Both the position numbers and the translations under genes were made by a program. A stretch of DNA of 62,000 nucleotides, taken from NCBI GenBank assembly GCA_905221605.1, contig CAJNDS010001669.1, forward strand, positions 1 through 62,000. The letters run 5' to 3'. The DNA is from Symbiodinium natans. Its lineage: Eukaryota > Sar > Dinophyceae > Suessiales > Symbiodiniaceae. Of the stretch, positions 8,430-19,199 are shown one piece after another (positions within the stretch are counted from its first letter, which is position 1; the number at the start of each line of letters is the position of its first letter). The notes beneath the pieces were generated by a model. The model was not told the origin of the DNA, searched no databases, and saw only the letters and a list, made by a program, of their open reading frames with translations.

Positions 8430-11380
8430 GAAGCTGGAGTCACAATCTGAAGTGCTGTCCCCATGTTTTTGTTGCTTAAGTTTAGGGTTCGGGAGATTTA
8501 TCTTTTTCGTTTAGGGTTTAGGGTTTAGGGTTTAGGGTTTAGGGTTTAGGGTTTAGGGTGTAGGGTTTAGGGTTTAGGGCTTCTCAAAACTCTGGTCCCT
8601 TGTTGGGCATCCCTAGATAAGACGGGCCGCCTTATAAGAAGGATCCCAGAAGGGATCATCTTCTTGACTCTACACCCTAAACCCTAAAGACCCTAAACCC
8701 TAAACTCAACCCTCAACCCGAAACCTCTAAGGGTATCATAGGCCCTGAATATGGTCCCTCTTTAAAGGTTCTGAAGAATCATAAGGGGTACAGAAGGGGT
8801 GCCCTTTAAAGGGACCATACTGAAGGACCATGAAACTACCCCGAAACCCTAAACCCTAAACCCTAAACCCTAAACCCCTTAGCCTAACTCAGGCCTAACA
8901 AAAAGGCTGCAAGTCTGCGGCTTACTTGGACAGTCGGGGGACTTAGTAAGTAGTCACTGAGTAGAGCTCAGGGTTTAGGGTGAAACCCTAAACCCTAAAC
9001 CCCCTAAACCCCCTAAACCCTAAACCCAGGGGTTCAGGAAGGTACTTGAGCCTGAGCTTTGCATTGCGCTGGCGATGCACTCGGGCCGTGCTCCTGGAGG
9101 CTTCGACGGTTTTTTGGGTTTTTATTGGGGTTTTTAGGGGTTTAGGGTTTAGGGTTTAGGGTTTAGGGGTTGACGGTTTTGAGGATTCAGGGGCTCAGGG
9201 ATTGAACCTGCGGTTTAGGGTTTAGGGTTTTAGGGGTTTCGGGCAAGTACAGGGTATTAGGAGTTTTGGGGCTTAGGGTTTTAGGGATTTCAGATGGAGT
9301 CTGGAGGGTTTGGAGTTCAGATTTACCACCCAACCCTAAACCCTAAACCCTCAACCCTAAACCCTAAACCCTATACCCCCAATCCTGAACCTGAAGCCCT
9401 GGAATCATGTGCGCATTTCTGCTGTCTTCAGCGTCACCGGAACACGAGTGTCAAATGTCTGCTTTACCCGAAACCCTACCTAGACCATTGCCCTAAACCC
9501 TAAACCCTAAACCCTAAACCCTAAATCCTAAACCTTAAATCCTAAACCTTAAACCCACACCCTAAACCCCGAATTTGAGCTCTTAACCCCTGGGGCTGGC
9601 ACCCCGAGATCGGGGAAAAAATCCTGAGCATCCCCCGTTCTTTGACTACTTGGGAATGAAGGGTTTAGGGTTTAGGGTTTAGGGTTTAGGGTTTAGGGTT
9701 ATTTAGGGTTTAGGGTTTAGGGTTTAGGGTCCTGCGATCCCCCTACAGAGAACCCTCGGGGACTGTATGATACAGGGAGCTTCCGTTGGTACATCCCCTT
9801 GCGTTGGTACATCCGATCCTTTCTGGGGAAGCCTTTAAGGGAACTATCTAAATCTAGGGAACGTCAGGAGGGTGCCTGAGGACCCCTTGATAGAAGAGAT
9901 TTCTTAAGGGAACAGGGAACTTGATTCACAAGTTTCCTACCAAGAACCAAGTAGTATTGTTCACACTACACAACCTAGCCACTGTTTTTCAAGGAGCCAT
10001 ATTAACCTACAACAGTGCGATTAACCTGTGCGATTAACCTTGCCTTGTATGTATATGGATGAATATGCATGTCTTATCTAGATGAGGCATACATAATATT
10101 GGGTCAGAAAGGGTAGCAGAGTTGAGGGTCCCTCCTTCCCCCCACCCTTTCAGTCTACAATCTAAACCCTAAATCCCCCTAAACCCTAAACTTGCGATGT
10201 TTCCCCTTTCTACTAACAGTCCTCAATACGGATCATAGTAGGGGTACTAGAATCCCCATTTAGGATTGTTATAGACATTATGTGTATATGTCGTGTATAT
10301 TCTCAACATAAGGGATCCCTGATGAACACAAAGATACGATCATCATTGTTCAAGGACCCCCCCGCCTAAACACCCCCCAAAAAAACCGTTTTCGGAGCCC
10401 CCTAATCTAGGGGTGAACTTGGGCTCACAAAGGAAGCCTCCCCTCCTGAAATGCAAAGAGACCCAGCCAGTCTTGACAAACTCAAAAGGACCGACACATG
10501 CCCTTGTGCTTGCCACAGCAAGCTAAAGAAACTCCGGACACGAGCCCCGGACGCGCAACCCCAAACCCTACTACCCCTAAAACCCCGAAACCCTAATACG
10601 GCAAGACCCTACTACCCTAAAGCCAAATCCTACCTTGAGACCCCAAAAGCTGCTTTTGTGTAGGTTACATGGGAATGTATAGCAAGAACCTGCAAAACAA
10701 GTCCAAGTTTTGGGCTCTTAAGGTCCTAAACCCTAAGGTCCTAAACCCTAAACCCTAAACCCTAAACCCTAAACCCTAAACCCTAAACCCTAAACCCTAA
10801 ACCCTAAACCCTAAACCCTAAACCCTAAACCCCAAGCCCTCGCTCCCGAGGCCCGGCTTCTTTGGCGTCCAGGAGGGCGCTCCTGGGGTTTAGGGTTTAG
10901 GGTTTAGGGTTTAGGACCTTAGGGTTTAGGGTGGGTGGGGACAGCCTAACATCACGCATACCGTAATTTAGGATTAGGGTTCAGGGATTAATAGGGTTTA
11001 GGGTTTAGGGTTTCGGGTTTAGGGCCTTAAGAACCCCAACACCTACCTTTTGGGGTAGGTTCTTTATGTAAAGACCCTTCCAGGATTCCTAGATAACCTA
11101 CAAAAAAGTCGCCTTTTGGTTCTTAAGGTATAATAGGGTTTCAAGGTTTAGGGTTTAGGGTTTACCTCCCATTCTTAGGAATCCCAGACAGACTTTAGGG
11201 ACTAACGTTCTAGGGCTGGATCCTTACAGCAGGATCCTGATGAAGAAAAGAGGTGCTCCCTGGGGTTTAGGGTTTAGGGTTTTAGGGTTTTAGGGTTTGG
11301 GGTTTAGGGTTTAGGGTGTTTCTGTTTCTGTTTCTGTTTCGTTGTTGCTAGGTCCGTAGTGCGCGCATGAATTCTGCCTT
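8430..11380. repeat. Telomere-like repeat field with degraded short elements
   Basis: TTTAGGG and CCCTAAA blocks alternate (for example 8513-8578, 9480-9545, 9660-9728, 10745-10832). Between them are degraded short elements: 8595-8665 (family with GGGCCGCCTTATAAGAAGGATCCC, also at 61898-61972), 8754-8830 (GCCCTTTAAAGGGACCAT, also near 45064) and 10194-10290 (degraded GGGATGTTCCCCC family). A short tandem (TTGGTACATCC twice) lies at about 9784-9812. A plus-strand frame at about 9040-9112 reads YLSLSFALRWRCTRAVLLEA and could be an exon. I see no other coding signal. Confidence 0.6.
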
Positions 11381-11382
11381 GC

Positions 11383-11909
11383 AATTCAAGCTTCCTGAAT
11401 GCGAAGCCGGATTCGGCATCCATCAGCAACGGCACGAAAAGCACCAACACGAACACCATCTTCTGTTGTCACGAAGTTGGAGGCTTGAAGCAGAGAAGCT
11501 AGTTCAATGAGATCAAGCCAGGGGTGCCGGTGACAGCTGACAATGCCCTCCGATTCACCACCAAACCTTCGAACCCAAACCAACACAGATCTAAAGAACT
11601 GCTCAACGCCAACGTTGCTTCCACATGTGCTAATCAGCTCATGAAGCATTCTGACAGCAGCATTAGAAGGAATCACTGCGTCAGCGTCAACTGGATCGGG
11701 GAGGTCTGGGGAGAGGCAAGCCCAAAAAGGCCGTGGACCAAACGTCGATGCGGGAGGTCTCCAAGCAGTGTCCTCTGTAGAGATTGTTTCCCGGCGAGCG
11801 AAATCCGCTTCTTCGTAACAAGCTCTGCATGATGCGACACAACTCAAGTGACGCCTCAGTCTCTTTGTGCTCCAAAACTCAACACTGCAATGCTCACAAC
11901 GGGTTCCAT
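11383..11909 (-). CDS. Zinc-finger-like protein or exon, otherwise unidentified
   Basis: An open minus-strand frame of about 170 codons ends at a TGA near 11385-11383. It is open at its 5' side into telomere repeats, so the start is either an internal ATG or an upstream exon. Near the N-terminus it reads CEHCSVEFWSTKRLRRHLSC, which matches the spacing of a C2H2/C2HC finger in its first half (C-x2-C, Phe, Leu, His) but ends in H-x2-C. CRAC follows shortly after. The rest is a mixed helical region (AVRMLHELISTCGSN, WLDLIELASLLQAS). No known family recognised. The length of uninterrupted frame and natural composition make a real exon likely. Confidence 0.5.
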
Positions 11910-12161
11910 AAGCATTTAGGGTGTAGGGCTTGGGCTCTGGGAGTTTAGGACAGCCAGGTTGGGGCTTGGGGCTATGGGATTTAGGGTTTTGGAGTTTAGG
12001 TTAGTGTTCAGGGCTTGGGTTTAGGGTTTCGGGTTTTGGGGTTTAGGGTTTGGGGTTTCGGGTTTTGGGGTTCTTGGGGACAGGGTGAGGATCCGCCGAC
12101 CCTGGCGGCGTGTTGGATGGGAAAAGGAGGTGAAACCTCCCTCTTTCCCTCCTTACCCCCC

Positions 12162-12199
12162 CAAAACGCGGGGGGGGGGGGGGGGGGGGGGGGGTGTGG
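12162..12199. repeat. Poly-G run
   Basis: A G homopolymer with few interruptions, close to the long poly-C tract that follows at 12313. On the same strand it could pair with that tract. Confidence 0.8.
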
Positions 12200-12311
12200 G
12201 GGGGGTCGGTGCACAATTTTTTCGTGGAGGACCGCGCCACCCGCACAGCGTAAACAGGGGGTTCAGCACGGGGGGGTAGGGGCGCCCTCAGCAAAATCAG
12301 CGTTTCCCGCC

Positions 12312-12312
<1 letters not shown>

Positions 12313-12397
<85 letters not shown>

Positions 12398-12410
12398 ACA
12401 CCCCCCCCCC

Positions 12411-12489
<79 letters not shown>

Positions 12490-12517
12490 CCCCACCCCCC
12501 CCCCCCCCCCCCCCCAC
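12313..12517. repeat. Long poly-C tract (about 200 bp)
   Basis: C homopolymer with only a handful of A interruptions. On the minus strand this is a poly-G tract able to form G-quadruplexes. Poly-Pro and poly-Gly reading frames across it are artefacts. Its true length may be affected by assembly. Confidence 0.95.
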
Positions 12518-12639
12518 CCCCACCCACCTGTCTTTTTGGCTTGAGCTTGTCCTGGTGCTACCCCCTACCCCCCCCCAAACGATTCCCATGCGAGCGGGTC
12601 TCAACTATGCTCCAGCGGGGTCGGCGGCTTGAGCCGGAG

Positions 12640-14160
12640 GCTCTTAAATACCTGGTGGAAGCTTTTGGGGAAATGCAAGGAAAGCCCAAACCGGGTTTAG
12701 GGTTTGGGGTTTAGGGTTGGGGAAACCCTAAACCCTAAACCCTAAACCCCAAACCCTGTTTAGGGATTCCAGCCTGCAGCTCCGACGTGGAGAGCCTGCA
12801 GGGCATCGAACCTGCCAGGGTTTCAAGTGTGGCGTTGCGGTTTAGGGTTTAGGGTTTAGGGTTTAGGGTATTTAGGGCTTAATGCTTTTAGGGTGTTAAG
12901 GGATGGAGGATCAGAACATATGTAGGTAGAGAGAGAGAGGGGAAGAGTGGAAGAGAGGAAGAGAGAGGGAAACTCGCCAAAACCCAGGAGACCTCTCTTT
13001 GTCCGTGCCAGACATGTCAATATCGTGCCCGAGGACGATGTCGTCCACGACTGACCTGAAGAGCTGACACGAAAGCCACCCTAAAACCCTAACACCCTAA
13101 AACTCCGAAACCCTAAAACCCTAAAACCCTCTCAACCCTAAACCCTAAAACCCTCAACCCTAAACCCTAAAACCTTCTCAACCCTAAACCCTAAAACCCT
13201 CAACCCTAAACCCTAAAACCCTAAAACCCTAAAGCCCTAAAACCTTCTCAACCCTAAACCCAAACCCTAAAACCCTCAACCCTAAACCCAAACCCTGAAC
13301 CCTAAACCTAAACCCTAAACCCTAAACCCTAAACCCTAAATCGTAAACCCTAAAACCCTCAACCCGAAACCCAAACCCCAAGAGATGTGAACTCTGATCC
13401 TTGGTAAGGGCTTCGGCACCAAGTACGATTAAAAAAGGGGAAACCCTAAACCCTAAACCCTGAACCCTAACTCCTGCAAAGAGCCCTTCGAACCCACCTA
13501 AGAGCGACACTTGGTCATCGGGGCGTTCAGGAATTTCCTGCAGCCGCACATGGCCACTACGTAGCCCGGATGGTCTAGGGTTTAGGGTTTAGGGTATGGT
13601 GTTTAGGGTTTAGGGTTTGGGGCTTAGGGTTTAGGGTTTAGGGTTCAGGATTTAGGGTATGGCCCGTAATGCAAACTGAAAACCTTCCCAAGCATGATGC
13701 TCTTACAAACCCAATGGAACCTAAACCCAAAAACCCGAAAATGCGTTTCGTTCATGCAGGCTGTGCTGAACACATGGGGGTTTCCGATATTTCCCTAAAT
13801 GGGTCCTGAGTATAAGGGAATCATGGGAATCCTACTGTTTGGGGTCCGATTTTAGAGGCCCCCCCTTTCGTAACCCTAAACGCTAAACCCTAATCCCTAA
13901 ACCCTAAACCCACACATTGTGTGCGAGAGCAAAATCCAATGAAACGGTTGGTGTTTCAGTTGCATTCATTTCGTCCAGGACCACACGGGCTCATATTACA
14001 AGGGAATCTTGCTATTTGGGGGGGTCTATTTTAGGGGTCCCCTATTTTTGGAAAACCCCATATCTCTTCAGGGTTAGGTCTTGAGGCAGCAGGGTTCAGG
14101 ATTCAGGGGTCCCGGATCTTAGGGCTTAGGGTTTCGGGTTTCGGGAATATTCTCAGACTC
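12640..14160. repeat. Telomere-like repeats, octamers and degraded elements
   Basis: Head-to-head telomere-like blocks occur at about 12690-12755. A mixed 7/8-mer array (CCCTAAA and CCCTAAAA with CCCTCAA variants) covers about 13080-13345. Unique islands at 12774-12835 and 13005-13075 may be exons. Two related segments at 13778-13866 and 13985-14050 share GGGTC(C/T)(G/A)(A/T)TTTTAG with 42850-42925, which suggests another short element family. Confidence 0.5.
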
Positions 14161-14162
14161 TT

Positions 14163-14568
<406 letters not shown>

Positions 14569-14608
14569 CACCCTCAATCCGTTCCACACTTCAAGGTGTG
14601 GATACCTC

Positions 14609-14752
14609 CTTGCTGGGAGATTCATGGATAGGGCCACAAGTATGGGATCTACACTTACATGCCTATTCAGGGTACTTATGACCCTATTTATAACTGCCCT
14701 AAACCCCATACCCTAAACCCTACGCAGATACCTGCCCAAATGAACCTCCAAG
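14609..14752. mobile_element. Inverted-repeat element, CTTGGAGGTTCATGG family (diverged)
   Basis: It begins CTTGCTGGGAGATTCATGG and ends AAATGAACCTCCAAG, with CTTAT / ATAAC words inside and a short CCCTAAA stretch near its 3' end. Confidence 0.65.
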
Positions 14753-15977
14753 TAGGATTTTGGGCTTAGAGGAATCCTCCGCCCGCCGGGCACGATGGGC
14801 AGCGTTCGGGGATCAGCAACCCTCGGCGATGATGGGTATAGCTTTTTAGAGGCTCCAATCGGGTGTAGAGTTTAGGGTTTAGGATTCTTGCATGGTCCCA
14901 TAGTATGTTCCCCTTTTCCCCTAAACCCTAAACCCTAACCCTAAACCCTAAACCCTAAAACCCTAAACCCTAAACCCTACACCCTAAACCCTAAACCCGG
15001 GTTCTGAAGTGTGGGCTCTTGGGTGTGAAAACAGGTATATAAGGGTTCCCGCGTCAGGGCCCCCCATGTTAAGGGACCATGAATCATGGGACTCAACTTC
15101 GGAGTTTAGGGTTTAGGGTTTGGGGTTTACTTGGGTTTGGGGCCAATTTTTAAAGATGCTCTAAGGAAATACAAGGGCCAGGTTAGGAGTGTATTGAGGG
15201 TATATAACCTTCAGGGGTACCACCTTCGGGGTACGAGTCTTGATCCCTTAATATTTCCTTGCAAAAGGTTGCAAAAAAGTAAAACCCAAAGCCGCCCATA
15301 AAAGTCCTACAATGGCCCTACACACCTCCAAGAAACCCGTTAAAACACATAAGACCTATACGCCGCTACAAGCCCCGAGTGTTGGAGGGCCAATCGCGCT
15401 AAGAAGCCCGGAACCCCGCGCACTCTAAAGCCTCGCTGGTTGAGGGTATAGGGGTTTGGGTTTAGGGGTGTAGGGCTTGGGGTTTAGGGCTTATTGGGTT
15501 TAGGGTTGAGGGTTTATAGGGTTACGGGGTTGAGAGCTTAATACCTTGAAAGCAGTAAGGCTTACGTGGGTTTTTTTCTTCTACAAGCGTTCAACGCTTT
15601 TCAGATCCCCCAAGCAATCCTGGTTTAGGGTTCAGGGGTTTAGGTTTGGGGCAGAGGCCCGGGACTTTTTCCTGGGGATTTAAGTATGGCTGCTGCGGCG
15701 CAACCTTACATCATAAAACATAAACCAAAACATGCGCCGAAGCATGGATGACCCTGGGAAAAAGAACCCTCCCAAACACAAGAAACCCTAAACCCTAAAA
15801 CCCTAAAACGCTACAGTAATCCTCATGCAAAAAGTGCCATCCTAAACCCCGCACCCCTAAACCCCCTGCAAGCAACCAGGATGGTAGACCATTGCGATGC
15901 AAACATCACACCCAACTCCCCATCCCTTCAACCCGAAACTCCACCTAAAACCCTAAAACCCTAAACCCTATACCCTC

Positions 15978-16160
15978 CTTGGAGGTTCATGGTACTTGTT
16001 AACCAATTAGAACAGTACTTATAACTGTACTTCTAACCATATTAAGGCACTTAAGGGGCTTATAAGTGGGTTGTAAGTACAGTTATAGTTAGCTAATAAG
16101 TGCCCCTAAACCCAAAACCCTGAACCCTGAACCCTAAACCCTGTACCATGAAGCTCCAAG
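15978..16160. mobile_element. Inverted-repeat element, CTTGGAGGTTCATGG family, with telomere repeat inside
   Basis: It begins CTTGGAGGTTCATGGTACTT and ends ACCATGAAGCTCCAAG. The two arms contain matching TTATAACTGTACTT / AGTACAGTTATA segments. A CCCTAAA stretch sits between the right arm and the right end. Confidence 0.75.
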
Positions 16161-16455
16161 TAAACCTCTGGCAACCAAAAAAATCGAGGGCCCCTGGCGC
16201 GCCCCAGCATTCCGCCTTGTTCTGAGGGCCCATCCTGGGCCGTGACAGGGTTTAGGGTTTAGGGTTTAGGGTTTAGGGTTTAGAGTTTAGGGTTTAGGGT
16301 TTAGGGTTTAGGGTTTAGGGTTTAGGGTTTTGGTTGAGGGCTTTAGGGTGTAGAGCCGCCGCAGGTCGGCCTTATCCCTTAAAACACCCCAAAACCATAA
16401 AATCCCTAAACCCTAAACCCTAAACCCCAAAACCATAAAATCCTTCAACCTAAAC

Positions 16456-16556
16456 CTTGGGATGTTCTCCCTTATACAGTCCCTAATCGAGATTATAGTA
16501 CCCCCTATTAGAATCCCCATGAAGGACTGTTAGTATAATAAGGGGGAACATCCCAA
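16456..16556. mobile_element. Inverted-repeat element, GGGATGTTCCCCC family
   Basis: It begins CTTGGGATGTTCTCCC and ends GGGGGAACATCCCAA, with internal ACAGTCC and GGACTGT arms. Further copies lie at 34321-34391 (partial), 36809-36882, 50423-50624 and 60293-60395. Confidence 0.75.
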
Positions 16557-16578
16557 CCTAAACCCCTCAAACCCTGAA

Positions 16579-16637
16579 CCCCCCCCCCCTCTCCCCCCCC
16601 CCCCCCCCCCTCCCCCCCCCCCCCCCCCACCCCCCCC

Positions 16638-16705
<68 letters not shown>

Positions 16706-16707
16706 CG

Positions 16708-16781
<74 letters not shown>

Positions 16782-16855
16782 TCCCCCCCCCCCCCCCCCC
16801 TCCCACCCCTCTCCCCCCCCCCCCTCCCCCCCCCCCCCCCCCCCCCTCCCACCCC
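16579..16855. repeat. Long poly-C tract (about 280 bp)
   Basis: C homopolymer with sparse T and A interruptions. It is the second such tract within about 4.5 kb. It begins about 20 bp beyond the end of the element at 16456-16556. Confidence 0.95.
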
Positions 16856-16869
16856 CGAAAAAAAACACA

Positions 16870-18140
16870 TCCCAACCCTGAACCCTAAACCCTAAACCCC
16901 AAGGCACTTTCAACCCAAAGTTTTTTCGTGGGGGGGGGGGGGGGGAGGGCACTTTCATCATCGAAGCAATCGGGAAGCCCTAAACCCTAAACCCTAAACC
17001 TTAAGCCCTGAACCCTGAACCCTAAACCCTATAAGCCCTGAGCCCGAAAACCCCTCGAACCCCTCAAAGCCCTGGAGTCTAGGAGTTCTTTTTTGCCACT
17101 GGGCCCTGGCTTACTGCATCTCGATGGGGAAAGCAGAAACTAGATATACTACGTCCTAAACCCTAAACTCTAAGCGCTAAACCCGTAAAGGGTTTATGTA
17201 GCGGGACATCAGGTGCCTAGTAGTTGAGGCTGGAGTTGCTTGACTCAACCCTAGAACCCCAGACCCTAGACCTTCCCTGAGCCCCCAACCCTCATCCCTA
17301 TGCCCAAGAGAGAGGAGTTCATTCCCTCATGCCCTACCCTAAACCCTAAACCCTAAACCCTAAATCCTAAACCCTAAACCCTAAACCCTACACCCTAAAC
17401 CCTAAACCCTAAACCCTAAACCCACTTGGTCTTGCTTGGCCTGAGTGCCCGTGCCGCTTGCTCCGGAGCTGACTCTTCCATGAGGGCCTGCCAGCAGTGT
17501 CCTGTCCATGTGCTCAATTCTTCGAAGGGTTTAGAGTTTAGGGTTTAGGGTTTAGGGTGTAGGGTTTTATTAGGGTTGAGGGAACCCTTTCTTTTTTTAG
17601 GGCACTGGCGAAAATACGGCCCCGACCATCAGGGGCCGGACTGCGGAGTCTGAGCAGCAAAGCCCTACAACCCTAAATTTTGAGCCTCCTAGGCTCCTAA
17701 ACCTGAAGCCTGTTTAGGGTTTAGGATTTAGGAAATTCCCTGAACCCCGAACCCTCAACCTCAAACCCCAGAACAACCACGTGGCCCAAACGCCAAAATG
17801 CCCCCCAAAACCCGGTAAGATCAGTCAAGTCCGCAAAGCCCCCAAAGCAAGCAACCGAAGGCTTTTAGGGTTTAGGGTTTCGGGTTTAGGGTTTAGGGTT
17901 ATAGGGTAAACCACAAACCCTAAGCCCCAAAACCCAGCATGTCAAACCCCCAAAGAATCACAAAGAATCCGAAAATAGGGGTCGGAAGAATTACAAATGG
18001 TCTTCCTGGTTCCATTATAAGTATACTATAATTACCCCCCAAAAACCCTGTTCTAAATATTAAGGCCCCAAAGCCTGTAGCCCTCAACCCTAAACCCTAA
18101 ACCCTAAACCCTAAACCCTAAACCCAAATATTAACCCCCC
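16870..18140. repeat. Telomere-like repeat field with small unique islands
   Basis: CCCTAAA blocks lie at about 17338-17425 and 18095-18125, and TTTAGGG at about 17525-17570. The GC-rich island at 17426-17524 is a possible exon, but I could not decide a frame. Nothing else stands out. Confidence 0.5.
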
Positions 18141-18149
18141 CCCCCCCCC

Positions 18150-18259
18150 CTAGACGAAGCAAACCCCCGGGTCCTGGAACATGGCGTGGAAGTGCTTGAC
18201 GTCAAAGCGATCGTCGGTGGGTGCCTCGACCTCGCGGTTAAAGACGACCTCGGGTTGAA
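18150..18259 (-). CDS. Terminal exon, unidentified gene
   Basis: On the minus strand the frame reads PEVVFNREVEAPTDDRFDVK, then HFHAMFQDPGVCFV and a TAG stop at 18152-18150. Third positions are almost all G or C. It probably pairs with the exon at 18965-19051 as the end of one gene. The intron between (about 700 bp) is T/G-rich, telomere-derived and carries an internal near-duplicate (around 18242 and 18495, sharing GGACTTTTTTGG). No family recognised. Confidence 0.5.
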
Positions 18260-18964
18260 GGACTTTTTTGGGGTTTTAGGTTTTTTTTTTGGGGGGGGCA
18301 TCTAGTTTCTTTTTTTTTGTTGGGGGGGAGGGGGTCTTAGTTGTGTTTGGGTTTCAGGGTTTTTGGGGTTTAGGGCCTTTTGGGTTCAAGGTTTTTGTTG
18401 GGTGAATTTAGGGTTTAGCCTCTTCAGGTTTCAGGGTGTTAGGGTTTTCAGGGTTTTAGGGCTTAAGGGGCTTAAGGGCTGAGGGCGGTTGAATCCGACC
18501 ACGGGTTCAGGACTTTTTTGGCTTTGGGGTTTGGCGCTTTAGGGTTTTATGGTTTATTTTGGGGTTTGGGGTTCTGACCTGACTTCCTAAACCGGTAGAC
18601 CCTTAAACCCCTAACTAAACCCTTGGATTCATAGACCCTAAGGTCTAGGGTTTAGGGAGGTTCAGGGGTGTATTTGGGGTTTGGAGCTTTAGGGTTAAGG
18701 GCTTAGGGTTCAGGGCTTTTTGGGATTTAGGGCTTAGGCTTTAGGATTGTTTTGGGTTTTAGGGTTTTAGGGTTGTAGGGTTTAGTGCTCTAGGGTTTTA
18801 GGGTTTAGGGCTTTAGCGTTTAGGGCTTTAGGGTTCAGGGTTTTGGGGGTCTAGGGCTTTGGGTTCAGGGTTTTTTGGGTTTTAGGGTTTTCGGGCTTAG
18901 GGTCTTGGAACCCGTTGTATAGACCCCAGAGTCAGGTCAGCCCTGTTCAAACCGAGGGCCTCAC

Positions 18965-19051
18965 TTGGTTCACCACGGATTTCGACTGGGGGTTGAAAGG
19001 ATAGAGACGCACGCCGCGCCGAATGCGCTCGTCCTTGGCAAACGCACGGAG
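18965..19051 (-). CDS. Internal exon, unidentified gene (same as 18150-18259)
   Basis: Between an acceptor CCCCCTAAG (AG at 19053-19052) and a canonical donor AACCAA|GTGAGG, the minus-strand frame reads LRAFAKDERIRRGVRLYPFN followed by PQSKSVVNQ. The clean splice sites and codon bias make it a good exon. Joining it to VVFNREVEAP in the next exon is plausible in frame, but that link is inference. Confidence 0.5.
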
Positions 19052-19093
19052 CTTAGGGGGCTTGCAGGCTGAGTCAAGGGACTTTACCGTGGA

Positions 19094-19196
19094 CCCCTAA
19101 ACCCTAAACCCTAAACCCTAAACCCTAAACCCTAAACCCTAAACCCTAAACCCTAAACAATAAACCCTAAACCCTAAACCCTAAACCCTAAACCCC
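19094..19196. repeat. CCCTAAA array
   Basis: About 15 heptamers, nearly perfect, with one AACAATAAA interruption. A TTTAGGG array in the opposite orientation follows at about 19320-19370. Confidence 0.9.
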
Positions 19197-19199
19197 TGT

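Noticed and set aside
9294-9503. Numerous small ORFs with LNPKP or GFRV repeats across the window
   Set aside because: CCCTAAA and TTTAGGG repeats encode these strings in the frames that lack stops; they carry no protein information.
12015-12632. Poly-Pro / poly-Gly ORF of about 200 codons
   Set aside because: It is the poly-C tract read as protein; the same holds at 16508-16961.
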